Below are positions 47,539 through 55,779 of a stretch of 64,000 bases of DNA, one piece after another (positions within the stretch are counted from its first letter, which is position 1; every line of letters starts with the position of its first letter). Both the position numbers and the translations under genes were made by a program. The DNA is taken from contig NZ_FOZI01000002.1 of the NCBI RefSeq assembly GCF_900114495.1, positions 1,178,001-1,242,000 on the forward strand, written 5' to 3'. The DNA comes from Dyella sp. OK004. Its GTDB lineage: Bacteria > Pseudomonadota > Gammaproteobacteria > Xanthomonadales > Rhodanobacteraceae. The notes beneath the pieces were generated by a model. That model was given only the letters and a program-made list of their open reading frames with translations. It did no database searches and was not told the origin of the DNA.

Positions 47539-49311
47539 ATGTCCAAACGTCTTGCCCTTGTCATCGCAACCACACTGGCCGCTACCGGTGCCGTACACGC
47601 GCAATCCAAAGCGCCGGAATGGATCGAACGCAGCAATGCCAACGCCAAGGTGCTGCTCAATGTGATGGCTCACTACTCGCCGGAATTTGCCTCGCAGGTC
47701 GGCTTCCCCGGCTACGACGACAAAGTCGCGGACCTTAAGCCCGGCGTCGACGAACGCTCGCGCGCCGCACTCGCCGAGACCAAGGTGAAGCTGCAGAAAC
47801 TGCTGGCCACAGAGAAAGACGCCAACGTGCGGCAAGACCTGCAGATCATGATCAAGGCGGTGGACGAGCAGATCGAAGGCATCGATCTCAACCGCAAATA
47901 CATGCTGCCGGTGCAGGACGTTGGTCAGCTGATCTTCGGCGGCGAGTTCGCCCTGCTGAAAGACGATGTGGATCCCAAGCGCCGCTCCCTGGCGCTCAAC
48001 CGACTGCAGTGCTACGTGGGCAAGGCACCCGGCTGCACGCCGATCACTGAGCAAGCCAAGGCCCAGACCACCGAGCGCCTCGACAACAAATCGCTGCTGG
48101 GTCCGTACAAAGGCGAGATCGAGCAGAAGCTGTCGAACACGCAGCGCTACGTGGATGGCATTCACCAGCTGTTCGCCAAGTACAAACTGGACAACGCTGA
48201 CGGCAAAGCCGCACTGGCCGCGCTGGACAGTCAGATGAAGGATTACGACGCATGGGTGCGCAGCACGGTGCTGCCGCGCACACGCGCCGACTTCCGCCTG
48301 CCCGAGCCGCTCTATGCGTACAACCTCAAGCAGGTCGGCATCGACATTCCGCCGCAGGAATTAATTAAGCAGGCCGAGCTGGAATACGTGGAGCTGCGTT
48401 CCGCCATGCAGATGATGGCGCCGGTGGTGGCGAAGGCCGAAGGCATCAACGCTACCGATTACCGCGAAGTGATGAAGGCCCTGAAGAAGCAGCAGCTTGC
48501 CAAGGATCAGGTGATGCCCTGGTACAGCGAGGTGATCGCGAAGATCGAGGACATCATCCGCCGCGAGCACATCGTGACCCTGCCGCAGCGCAAGATGGCG
48601 ATGCGCTTGGCTTCCGATGCCGAGGCTGCCGCGGTGCCGGCACCGCATATGGACCCGCCGCCCTTCATCAACAACAAAGGTGAGCAGGGAACCTTCGTGT
48701 TGACCATGGGCAACCCCTCGGCCAAGGCCGGCAGTTCGGATGCCTACGACGACTTCACGTACAAGGCTGCCGCGTGGACGCTCACCGCGCACGAGGGCCG
48801 CCCCGGTCACGAGCTGCAGTTCGCCGCTATGGTGGAGCGTGGCGTGTCGCTGGCACGCAGCCTGTTCGCTTTCAACAGTGTCAACGTGGAAGGCTGGGCG
48901 CTGTATGCGGAAGCCGAGACGCTGCCGTATGAGCCGCCGGCGGGCCAGTTCGGCGCACTGCAGGCGCGACTGATGCGTGCGGCGCGCGCCTATCTCGATC
49001 CCATGCTCAATCTCGGCATGATCACTCGTGAGCGTGCCCACGACGTGCTTACCCACGAAGTCGGTCTGTCTGAAGCGATGGCGCGCCAGGAGCTGGATCG
49101 CTACACCTTCAACAGCCCCGGCCAGGCCACCGCCTACTTCTATGGCTACATGCGCCTGCAGCAGCTGCGCCTGGAAACCGAACTTGCGCTGGGCTCACGC
49201 TTCGACCGAAAAGCCTTCAATGATTTCGTGATTGGCCAGGGCCTGCTGCCACCGGAACAGTTGGCGGAAGCGGTGCATACACAGTTCATTCCGCAATACG
49301 CGAAGAAGTAA
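47539..49311 (+). CDS. DUF885 family protein, putative metallopeptidase
   Basis: 590 aa with a signal peptide (MSKRLALVIATTLAATGAVHA). The metal motif TAHEGRPGHELQFAAM is the HExxxxHxLQ type of DUF885, related to M32-like peptidases; GWALYAEAETLPY provides the conserved downstream Glu. Probably a periplasmic carboxypeptidase-like enzyme; the substrate is unknown. The start at 47539 begins the signal peptide; the frame continues upstream without meaning. A hairpin follows the stop. Confidence 0.88.
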   Translation: MSKRLALVIATTLAATGAVHAQSKAPEWIERSNANAKVLLNVMAHYSPEFASQVGFPGYDDKVADLKPGVDERSRAALAETKVKLQKLLATEKDANVRQDLQIMIKAVDEQIEGIDLNRKYMLPVQDVGQLIFGGEFALLKDDVDPKRRSLALNRLQCYVGKAPGCTPITEQAKAQTTERLDNKSLLGPYKGEIEQKLSNTQRYVDGIHQLFAKYKLDNADGKAALAALDSQMKDYDAWVRSTVLPRTRADFRLPEPLYAYNLKQVGIDIPPQELIKQAELEYVELRSAMQMMAPVVAKAEGINATDYREVMKALKKQQLAKDQVMPWYSEVIAKIEDIIRREHIVTLPQRKMAMRLASDAEAAAVPAPHMDPPPFINNKGEQGTFVLTMGNPSAKAGSSDAYDDFTYKAAAWTLTAHEGRPGHELQFAAMVERGVSLARSLFAFNSVNVEGWALYAEAETLPYEPPAGQFGALQARLMRAARAYLDPMLNLGMITRERAHDVLTHEVGLSEAMARQELDRYTFNSPGQATAYFYGYMRLQQLRLETELALGSRFDRKAFNDFVIGQGLLPPEQLAEAVHTQFIPQYAKK

Positions 49312-49321
49312 TTCGCCAATG

Positions 49322-49349
49322 GACAAGGGCGGCGCGTGCCGCCCTTGTC
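49322..49349. terminator. Bidirectional hairpin between DUF885 and TfoX genes
   Basis: Perfect 12-bp stem (GACAAGGGCGGC/GCCGCCCTTGTC) with a 4-base loop between two convergent genes. No T-tract follows on either strand. Confidence 0.6.
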
Positions 49350-49356
49350 GCGAACA

Positions 49357-49716
49357 TCAGCGGCGCCGCTTTGGCGCCGGCTTCGCGCGCTGCGCCTCCA
49401 CACTGCGCGCCAACCACGCAGCGAAAACCGGTGTGTCGCGGGTCAGCGAAACCGGCAGCACGATGTACTGACGACTGGGTGCCGCGCCCGGTTTAGCCTC
49501 GAGACGCGAAGTCCCTTCCACTGCCAGCAGATCCGCCTGATCATCCGTCGCCAGCTTCAGCGCCAGCCCGGACGATGTCAGCCAGGCACAGGGACGCCCA
49601 GCCATATAAGCCATCAAGCCGCCGAACATGGGATGGAAACGCAGGTCATGCGCCAGACCGAGATGCGTGGCCGCATCTTCCAGATCGTGCCGAAGGGTTT
49701 CGAGCGCCGGGTTCAC
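49357..49716 (-). CDS. TfoX N-terminal-domain protein
   Basis: 119 aa. The pattern RFHPMFGGLMAYMAGRPCAW, then LTSSGLALKLATDDQADLL, is the TfoX/Sxy N-terminal domain. Only this domain is present, followed by a basic tail (KPAPKRRR); the C-terminal domain of competence regulators is missing, so a competence role is not implied. GTG start overlapping the haemolysin III stop (GTGA), so it is coupled to it. Confidence 0.82.
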   Translation of the reverse strand: MNPALETLRHDLEDAATHLGLAHDLRFHPMFGGLMAYMAGRPCAWLTSSGLALKLATDDQADLLAVEGTSRLEAKPGAAPSRQYIVLPVSLTRDTPVFAAWLARSVEAQRAKPAPKRRR

Positions 49717-50381
49717 GCCACCGGGTCGGGAATCACGTAAAGCAGTACCGCCAGGTAGTGCAGCACGCTGCCGGCCAGCACGAAGAAATGCCAGATCGCA
49801 TGGTGGTAAGGCATGCGGCGCGCCAAATAGAACGGCACGCCCAAGGTGTAAGCCACGCCACCGGCAATCAACAGCACCATCCCGCCGGTTTCCAGATGCG
49901 CGCTCAGTGGCTTGAAGGCAACCATACCCACCCAGCCCATCGCCACGTACAACAGCACTGCGAATTTGCGATAGCGCTTGAGCACGCCCAACTCCAGCGC
50001 GCTACCCGCAATGGCCAGCGCCCAGATCGTGCCGAATAGGCTCCAGCCCCAGGCGCCCGGCAACGCGACCAGCGTAAACGGCGTGTAGGTACCGGCGATC
50101 AACAGGAAGATCGCGATGTGGTCCAGCGTGCGCAACACGCGCTTGGCAAGTACGCCTGGAATCGAGTGATAAAGCGTCGACGCGGTGTAAAGCAGGATCA
50201 GCGTGGTGCCGAACACCGCGCTGGACACCACCGCGCGCGCGTCGCCCACCATCGCGGCATATGCCACCAGCGTCGCCAGGCCGGCAATGCTCAGCAGAAT
50301 GCCGATGCCGTGGATAACACTGCTCGCGAGTTCGTCGCCGAAGGCGTAACGCGGGGTGGCCGCGCCATGGGTGGCGGACAT
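49713..50381 (-). CDS. Haemolysin III family membrane protein
   Basis: 222 aa, seven membrane helices, PAQR/HlyIII family. Landmarks: GDELASSVIHGIGILLSIAG, STLYHSIPGVLAKRVLRTLD (Ser, His and Asp of the predicted zinc site) and AIWHFFVLAGSVLHYLAVL (the two remaining His). The family has hydrolase-like zinc sites; true haemolysin activity is not shown for most members. GAGGA lies 6 bases before the ATG. Confidence 0.92.
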   Translation of the reverse strand: MSATHGAATPRYAFGDELASSVIHGIGILLSIAGLATLVAYAAMVGDARAVVSSAVFGTTLILLYTASTLYHSIPGVLAKRVLRTLDHIAIFLLIAGTYTPFTLVALPGAWGWSLFGTIWALAIAGSALELGVLKRYRKFAVLLYVAMGWVGMVAFKPLSAHLETGGMVLLIAGGVAYTLGVPFYLARRMPYHHAIWHFFVLAGSVLHYLAVLLYVIPDPVA

Positions 50382-50398
50382 GGGTATTCCTCAAAGAA

Positions 50399-50424
50399 AC
50401 GGGGACGCCGATGGGCGTCCCCGT
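50399..50424 (-). terminator. Terminator of the 50481-50909 gene
   Basis: 11-bp stem (ACGGGGACGCC/GGCGTCCCCGT) with a 4-base loop, followed on the minus strand by GTTTCTTT. Confidence 0.75.
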
Positions 50425-50480
50425 CACCTTACCTGTGCGGCCTGTGCTTGCATACTCCCACGCATGGAAGCATGCGTGGG

Positions 50481-50909
50481 CTATTCGATGATGAAGGCAC
50501 CGAAGGCAATGCCCAGATTCCAACCCTCGCCAGTTCCGCTAAGCGCCAGCGACACGTTGCCCTTGGTCAACACCTGCGCGGAGGCCGACTTCTCAGCGCC
50601 CGCGTGGACTTGAGCATTCGCGTAATGCCCCTTGATTTCGCCGATACTGGCCACCCCGGTGAACTTGCCGACACCGTCCGTGATCTTGCTCTTGCCGAAG
50701 GTGAGGCCGCCGCCTTTGACGCGGATCTTCACGTGCGTGCTCTGCCCGTTACTGCAACGGACCGTGCCGCTGCCGGAGGCGGTCTGATAGAACACCGACC
50801 AGCCGGAGAGCTGGAAATTCATCTTGCAGGAAATATCCGCGGCCTTTGCCGACGCAGGCATCACCATCCACATCACTGCCAGCGCGATGCCCCCCAGCCA
50901 CTTCCACAT
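50481..50909 (-). CDS. Exported protein of unknown function
   Basis: 142 aa with a signal peptide (WLGGIALAVMWMVMPASAKA). The mature part looks like a small beta-barrel or beta-sandwich: SGWSVFYQTASGSGTVRCSN, IRVKGGGLTFGKSKIT, and the glycine-rich GEGWNLGIAFGAFIIE end. Two Cys could form a disulfide. Resemblance to EipA (DUF1134)-type envelope proteins is too weak to name. The start at 50909 begins the signal peptide. Confidence 0.72.
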   Translation of the reverse strand: MWKWLGGIALAVMWMVMPASAKAADISCKMNFQLSGWSVFYQTASGSGTVRCSNGQSTHVKIRVKGGGLTFGKSKITDGVGKFTGVASIGEIKGHYANAQVHAGAEKSASAQVLTKGNVSLALSGTGEGWNLGIAFGAFIIE

Positions 50910-51084
50910 AGTCGCTCTGCCTCCACCGTCGCATGCCGGCGGCCGCCGGATCGCGCGATTGTGACAAGCATGCATGAACTCGCGGCAACGCCCGGCCGGC
51001 CACCACTAAAGTTTTCCGGCCTGCCCGGCCGTAAACAGCCTGTTCACATGTATTCAACGCGGGCGAAAGCCGGTACAGCGCAAA

Positions 51085-51166
51085 GTCGACAGTCCGGGCA
51101 TCTCCCCCTCTCTCTCCCCCGATGCCCGGTCCATTGCGCCCCGCCACCCTGAGCGGGGCTTTTTTT
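51085..51166 (+). ncRNA. Candidate small RNA with a pyrimidine loop
   Basis: A perfect 9-bp stem (CCGGGCATC at 51094-51102, GATGCCCGG at 51121-51129) encloses an 18-base loop made only of C and T, with C runs at both ends. A strong intrinsic terminator follows at 51138-51166. No protein gene on this strand ends nearby, so the terminator needs another transcript. C-rich loops that pair with Shine-Dalgarno sequences occur in several bacterial small RNAs. The 5' end is not determined. Confidence 0.42.
51138..51166 (+). terminator. Rho-independent terminator without an upstream gene
   Basis: 7-bp stem GCCCCGC/GCGGGGC (51138-51144, 51153-51159; indices within one base) with an 8-base loop, followed by seven T. 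Most likely the end of the candidate small RNA. Confidence 0.8.
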
Positions 51167-51235
51167 GCCCTGGATCAAGTCATCCCCACGACCACGGGTT
51201 AAGCTGGAACCGCACTTGGCGAACAGGAGCGACCA

Positions 51236-52066
51236 ATGTCCAGCACCGACCTGCTGCTCTACCTCCAGGAAACCGATCTGCGCACGCCCGGCACGCGCGC
51301 CGCCATCGCCCTGGCGGCCAGGCTCGGGGCGCGACTCGACGGACTCTACGTCGCCGATCTGCCGGCCGCTGCCTTCAGCCTGCCCGAGGCCGTGCCCGTG
51401 CAACTGGAGGAAACCCGACGCCGCTGCGCGGAGGCCGAGGAACACGGCGGTGATTGGCAAAGCCTGCTCGCCTCGCACTCATTGACTGGCAGCTGGCGCG
51501 TCGCCCAGGGCGATACCGTGCAGACGGTGTGCCAGGCCGCCGCCGGCTATGACTACCTGGTGATGGAACGCAGCCAGCAGCGCAGCGACGCGCCGGTCGG
51601 GTTCGGCACCGTGTCGCGCTGCGTGTTTGGCAGCGACCGCCCGGTGCTGGTCGTGCCCGATACCGCGCGCATCGACGACACACTGGGCGCACGCGTACTG
51701 GTCGCCTGGAACGGCAGCCGCGAATCCGCCCTGGCCCTGGCCGCCGCCGCACCTGTACTGCAGCAGGCGGATGACGTCCTGTTGCTCGACGGCAGCGAAA
51801 TGTACGCCGACACCATTGCCGTGCTGCCGCCGCCCGGCTTGGCCGACTGGCTGCAGCGGCACAGCATCAAGGCCCGTATCCAGACACTGGACGCCGGCCC
51901 GACACACGCGGCCGGCGCATTGATCCTTGACGCTGCACGCGCCCATCGCGCAGACCTGCTGGTGATGGGTGCCTGGAGCCGCTCGCGCCTCGCCCAGATG
52001 GTGTTGGGCGGAACCACGCGCCACCTTTTCATGCATGGCGACCTGCCCATGCTGGTCGCGCACTAA
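51236..52066 (+). CDS. Universal stress protein (two UspA domains)
   Basis: 276 aa. The first Usp domain (about 1-145) is degenerate; the second (about 150-276) has the nucleotide-binding end LLVMGAWSRSRLAQMVLGGT followed by TRHL, close to the G-2x-G-9x-G(S/T) motif of ATP-binding Usp. Cytoplasmic, role in stress survival not defined. AGGAG lies 7 bases upstream. It is a single gene. Confidence 0.9.
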   Translation: MSSTDLLLYLQETDLRTPGTRAAIALAARLGARLDGLYVADLPAAAFSLPEAVPVQLEETRRRCAEAEEHGGDWQSLLASHSLTGSWRVAQGDTVQTVCQAAAGYDYLVMERSQQRSDAPVGFGTVSRCVFGSDRPVLVVPDTARIDDTLGARVLVAWNGSRESALALAAAAPVLQQADDVLLLDGSEMYADTIAVLPPPGLADWLQRHSIKARIQTLDAGPTHAAGALILDAARAHRADLLVMGAWSRSRLAQMVLGGTTRHLFMHGDLPMLVAH

Positions 52067-52095
52067 GTCACCGCAGAAGCCCACCCCGTGGGCGA

Positions 52096-52119
52096 CAAAC
52101 CGGCAGGACTGCCGGTTTG
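52096..52119 (+). terminator. Hairpin after the universal stress gene
   Basis: 10-bp stem (CAAACCGGCA/TGCCGGTTTG) with a 4-base loop, 29 bases after the stop codon, without a T-tract. Confidence 0.45.
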
Positions 52120-52204
52120 CACGGCGCAAGCCGCCTGTAGGGTGAGGGCCATGAATGGTCCAAATGAAAGCCACGTGCAGCGTAGCCAAGGGCAGCACCA
52201 AGAG

Positions 52205-52248
52205 GCGGCCTTTGTGGGCCGCTTTCGCGCACAGGGTGCGCTCCTACC
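52205..52248 (-). repeat. REP-like element (single)
   Basis: Reads on the minus strand GGTAGGAGCGCACCCTGTG, then CGCGAAAGCGGCCC and a short hairpin. The same family occurs at 55668-55776. Short GTAGGAGCG-type palindromic repeats are common between genes in this group. The rest of the 52067-52440 gap holds no gene. Confidence 0.7.
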
Positions 52249-52440
52249 GGGGCGGCCGGCAGGGATTTTGGCGAGCCGGGGGCGTACTCCCCATTTAGCC
52301 ATCCAAACACCCCACTTGCGCAAGCGCTTTCGACAGGCATAGGCTGAAGCCGCGTTCGACACGATCCCCCTGCGTCCCCACGCAGCGTGTCCAGGGCGCG
52401 CTCAACATCGCCCAACATCGATATCGTCAGGAGGTCGCTT

Positions 52441-53106
52441 ATGCCGTCCGCAAGCCTGGCTGTTGCTCATCGTCCCCATCCCGACCGCGTACGCATTGCC
52501 GCACTCAGCGCGGCCATCGCCGTCAACCTCGCCGTATTGCTGGCCGCGCTGCGGCCGATGGCACCGCAGTTCGTGGAAAGCCTGCGTCATCCTGAAAGCA
52601 TGACGCTCACCTGGCTGACCGCTCCCGAAGTGAAACCCGATCCGCCACCGATAGACATGGCACCCGCGGTGAAGACACCGCCAACACCGCACACTCGTGT
52701 GGCCCCCCGCCCGGCGCCACCAATCGCCGTGCCCACTGACGCAGGAAACGTGGCAACTCCGCCAGTTACCGCTACGCCGGCCATCGAGCCGACCACCACA
52801 GCCACGCCGACCGCGGATGCCGCGCCCGTCGAAGCCACACTGGCCTATCGCTCCTCGCCGCTCACCTTCCCCTCCATTGCCATCCGCAAACACATGCACG
52901 GCACCGTGCTGCTGCGCGTACTGGTCGACGAGGACGGCAAACCGGTCCAGGTGAACGTGGAGCAGAGCAGCGGCGAACCCGTACTGGATCGCAGCGCGCG
53001 CGAACAAGTCATGGCGAATTGGCGCTTCCAGCCCGCCACGGTGCAAGGGCGTGCTGTGCAGGCCTGGGCGAGAGTGCCGGTGAGTTTCGAGTTGCGCGAA
53101 CTCTAG
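52441..53106 (+). CDS. TonB-family energy transducer
   Basis: 221 aa. One N-terminal membrane helix (IAALSAAIAVNLAVLLAAL), a Pro/Thr-rich spacer (about 55-130), and a TonB C-terminal domain (SPLTFPSIAIRKHMHGTVLL, VNVEQSSGEPVLDRSAREQV, NWRFQPATVQGRAV). It would pass energy from ExbB/ExbD to outer-membrane receptors, but no exbB, exbD or receptor gene is nearby. AGGAGG lies 7 bases upstream. A hairpin follows at 53139. Confidence 0.9.
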   Translation: MPSASLAVAHRPHPDRVRIAALSAAIAVNLAVLLAALRPMAPQFVESLRHPESMTLTWLTAPEVKPDPPPIDMAPAVKTPPTPHTRVAPRPAPPIAVPTDAGNVATPPVTATPAIEPTTTATPTADAAPVEATLAYRSSPLTFPSIAIRKHMHGTVLLRVLVDEDGKPVQVNVEQSSGEPVLDRSAREQVMANWRFQPATVQGRAVQAWARVPVSFELREL

Positions 53107-53138
53107 TTCGCCAAAGTGAGATAGGGAGAAGTTGAGAG

Positions 53139-53170
53139 GGACCCGGCGGCGATAAATGCCCGCCGGGTCC
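53139..53170. terminator. Hairpin between tonB-like and convergent membrane gene
   Basis: 11-bp perfect stem (GGACCCGGCGG/CCGCCGGGTCC) with a 10-base loop between two convergent genes. No long T-tract. Confidence 0.5.
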
Positions 53171-53188
53171 TTCCACGGCAAACCTGCC

Positions 53189-53479
53189 TCAGTGCGCCGA
53201 ACTGGCCGGCGGCGATGCGGGTCCGCGCGCCGCGCGCACCACCAGCCATACCAATGCCGCCAGCAGCAGAACGGGAAGGAACATCGGCAGTAAGGCCAGC
53301 GCCACCAGCGGTGCCACCACGACCAAGGCCAGACCGCCGAATACCAGCCCGAGCAGCCAGCCGATCATGCCGAGCACGCCACCCACTATCGCAAAGGTCA
53401 GCTTGAACACCGCGCCGATCAGCGCAGCAACCAGCCACAGCGATAACACCAGCATCACCATCACGCTCATCACAATCAT
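53189..53479 (-). CDS. Small membrane protein, unknown function
   Basis: 96 aa, almost entirely hydrophobic, with three closely spaced membrane helices and glycine-rich turns (IVGGVLGMIGWLLGLVFGG), ending in a short polar tail. GGAG lies 6 bases before the ATG. No family recognised. Convergent with the tonB-like gene. Confidence 0.7.
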   Translation of the reverse strand: MIVMSVMVMLVLSLWLVAALIGAVFKLTFAIVGGVLGMIGWLLGLVFGGLALVVVAPLVALALLPMFLPVLLLAALVWLVVRAARGPASPPASSAH

Positions 53480-53681
53480 GGTGCTCTCCTCATTTCGTCA
53501 CTTCACGGGCGAAGGACACGAGCAGCGAACCTGAACTTCACGACCCGAATTCTGCGCGCCGCCTGCATAACTTGCATGGTGCGGAAGTCATAGCGGTACT
53601 GAGATGAATTCAAGGTCCGGGTTACAGGTCTTTAACGATCCGCATGCTCCACTGCGCGCCGGTTCCAACCGAGTCCATCGC

Positions 53682-54260
53682 ATGAGTCAACCCATGCACA
53701 CCCTCAAGGCGCTGCGTGAAATCGCCTTCGATCTCGGCGTCGGCCAGCATCCCGATCTCGCCGCCATGGCGCGCGAACTGGGCAGCGTGGTTCATCGGGA
53801 TGCACAAGCATTGAACGAAGGATTGGCGCATCTACGCACGCGCCAGCGCGGCTTCGAGCGCTGGCTGCTGGCCGAACGCAATAAGCCCGGCCTGAGCATG
53901 CTGGTGATGGCATGGCCCGCCAATCACGCCACGCCAGTGCACGATCACGATGGCCTATGGGGTTTGGAACTCGCACTGCACGGCGCACTCGAAGTGCAGA
54001 CCTGGTCGCGCGATGCCGCCACCAGCAGCTTGCAGTTGCAAGGCCAGGACTGGCTTGGTCCCGGTGACGCCACCTGGTTCGATGCGGATACGGCCTACGC
54101 GCACCGTTGCCGTAACCTTTCACGGCACGACACCGCGCTTACCCTTCACGTCTATGGCGGCGATCTGGCAAAGTACTTCGCGTACGAGCAGGTCGGTCAG
54201 GCCGATGAGTGGCTCGCACGGCCGCAACGCGCCGCGATTGCCGGCCGGCTGAGCGCCTGA
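53682..54260 (+). CDS. Cysteine-dioxygenase-like cupin protein
   Basis: 192 aa of the cysteine dioxygenase type I superfamily, mononuclear iron cupins. Metal ligands: ATPVHDHDGLWGLELALHG (two His) and TAYAHRCRNLSRHD (third His). The start at 53682 gives the family length; the frame is open upstream without homology. It may oxidise cysteine or a related thiol (for example 3-mercaptopropionate). The FAD gene follows after 37 bases and may share its transcript. Confidence 0.82.
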   Translation: MSQPMHTLKALREIAFDLGVGQHPDLAAMARELGSVVHRDAQALNEGLAHLRTRQRGFERWLLAERNKPGLSMLVMAWPANHATPVHDHDGLWGLELALHGALEVQTWSRDAATSSLQLQGQDWLGPGDATWFDADTAYAHRCRNLSRHDTALTLHVYGGDLAKYFAYEQVGQADEWLARPQRAAIAGRLSA

Positions 54261-54297
54261 TCGCCGCATCCCGGATCAAGCAATACAAAGGAGTGGC

Positions 54298-55665
54298 ATG
54301 TATCGACGGGTCGCCATTATCGGCGGCGGCGCGGCAGCGGCGACGCTGTTGAGCGAGCTGCTGGAACGCCAGCCGCCGCAGCCGCTGCATCTGGATTGGT
54401 ATACGGGCGGCGGCACGCCGGCCCGCGGCATCGCCTACGGCACTCGCTCGGAGCGGCATCTGCTGAACGTGCGCGCCGCCTCCATGAGCATGTTCGCCAG
54501 CAAACCGCGCGGTTTCCTGGATTTCGCCCAGCGTGGCGACCACAGCATCACCGGCACCGATTTCCTGCCACGCCGTCTCTACGGCGACTATCTCGAAGCG
54601 GAAGTCGCGCGCGCATTGGAGCGCGCCGCGTCGCTCGGACATGATGTGCGCGTCATGCCGTTCGCCGTGGACGCGCTGGTGCCAGAGAACGATGGCGTCA
54701 CCGTAATCCAGGGCGAGGACACTACCCACGTCGATGCCGCCGTCATGGCTCTCGGCGCATTGCCGCCACAGCCACTGAGCGGCGTCAGCGAAACTGCCCT
54801 GAGCAGCAAGCGCTACATCACCGATCCCTGGTCGTTCCTGTCCACCGTGCAACCCGATCCGGCACCGCGCAAAGTGGTGCTTGTCGGCCTCGGCCTCACC
54901 GCCGTGGATGTGTTGCTGGAACTGGCCGCGCTATGGCCCAACGCCAGCTTCACTGCCATCTCCCGTCACGGGCACCTCCCGGAAGCGCACCTTGCCTCCG
55001 CCACCGCGCCCAGCGACGACAGTGCGGATCTGATCGAAACCATGCGCGCCGCGCCGGATATCCGTACCTGGATGCGCCTGCTGCGCGAAGCCATTGCGCA
55101 AAGCAACGACTGGCGCGTGGTGATCGACAGCATGCGCCCGCACACACCCAGCCTGTGGCAGGGCCTGTCGCAGGAAGAGCGCGCGCGCTTTCTGCGCCAC
55201 GCGCGCTGGGCATGGGAGCGCGCGCGTCACCGCATGGCGCCGCAGATCATGGACGCCCTGCAGGCGCTCGAAGACGCCGGCCGCCTGCAATGCCGCCGAG
55301 CGCGCCTGCATCAGGTCGATGTCGAGGGCGATCATCTGCATTTGAGCATCACCCCAACCGGCAGCACCAAGCCCGAGCCGATGGACACCGACCTTGTGAT
55401 CCAGACCATCGGCCTCAACACCGACGTGCGCCGCACCCAGCATCCGCTGATACGGCAACTGGTCACCAATGGCCACGTCAGCCCCGATCCATTGGGCCTG
55501 GGCTGCAACGCCACGCCGGAAGGCCGTCTGCAACACAACGGCAGTACTTGGCCACATCTGTACGCCATGGGCAGCCTGCTGCGCGGCACATTATGGGAAT
55601 CCACCGCGATGCCGGAAATCCGCCAGCAAGCGCGCAACCTCGCCGAACGACTGCTCACCGAATGA
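54298..55665 (+). CDS. FAD/NAD(P)-binding oxidoreductase-like protein
   Basis: 455 aa of the FAD_NAD_binding (PF13454-like) group. Dinucleotide motif RRVAIIGGGAAAATLLSELL at the N-terminus; second motif KVVLVGLGLTAVDVLLELAA near 200; the pattern ARGIAYGTRSERHLLNVRA is characteristic. C-terminal part closes the FAD fold (LYAMGSLLRGTLWESTAMPE). Substrate unknown. AGGAG 6 bases upstream. Likely operon with the cysteine-dioxygenase-like gene, which hints at thiol or amino-acid oxidation. Confidence 0.87.
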   Translation: MYRRVAIIGGGAAAATLLSELLERQPPQPLHLDWYTGGGTPARGIAYGTRSERHLLNVRAASMSMFASKPRGFLDFAQRGDHSITGTDFLPRRLYGDYLEAEVARALERAASLGHDVRVMPFAVDALVPENDGVTVIQGEDTTHVDAAVMALGALPPQPLSGVSETALSSKRYITDPWSFLSTVQPDPAPRKVVLVGLGLTAVDVLLELAALWPNASFTAISRHGHLPEAHLASATAPSDDSADLIETMRAAPDIRTWMRLLREAIAQSNDWRVVIDSMRPHTPSLWQGLSQEERARFLRHARWAWERARHRMAPQIMDALQALEDAGRLQCRRARLHQVDVEGDHLHLSITPTGSTKPEPMDTDLVIQTIGLNTDVRRTQHPLIRQLVTNGHVSPDPLGLGCNATPEGRLQHNGSTWPHLYAMGSLLRGTLWESTAMPEIRQQARNLAERLLTE

Positions 55666-55667
55666 CA

Positions 55668-55776
55668 CGTAGGAGCGCACCCTGTGCGCGAAGCGGCCCG
55701 CGAGGGCCGCGCTCCAAGCCCTAAAGGACAAGCCCCGCGTTGCGGGGCTTTCGCGCACAGAGGGTGCGCTCCTACG
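55668..55776. repeat. REP-like inverted pair with internal hairpin
   Basis: Two REP-like units face each other: CGTAGGAGCGCACCCTGTG at the left and the complementary pattern ending CTCCTACG at the right. Between them lies a hairpin AGCCCCGC/GCGGGGCT (55731-55749) that may end both convergent genes. The unit also occurs singly at 52205-52248. Confidence 0.78.
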
Positions 55777-55779
55777 GGG

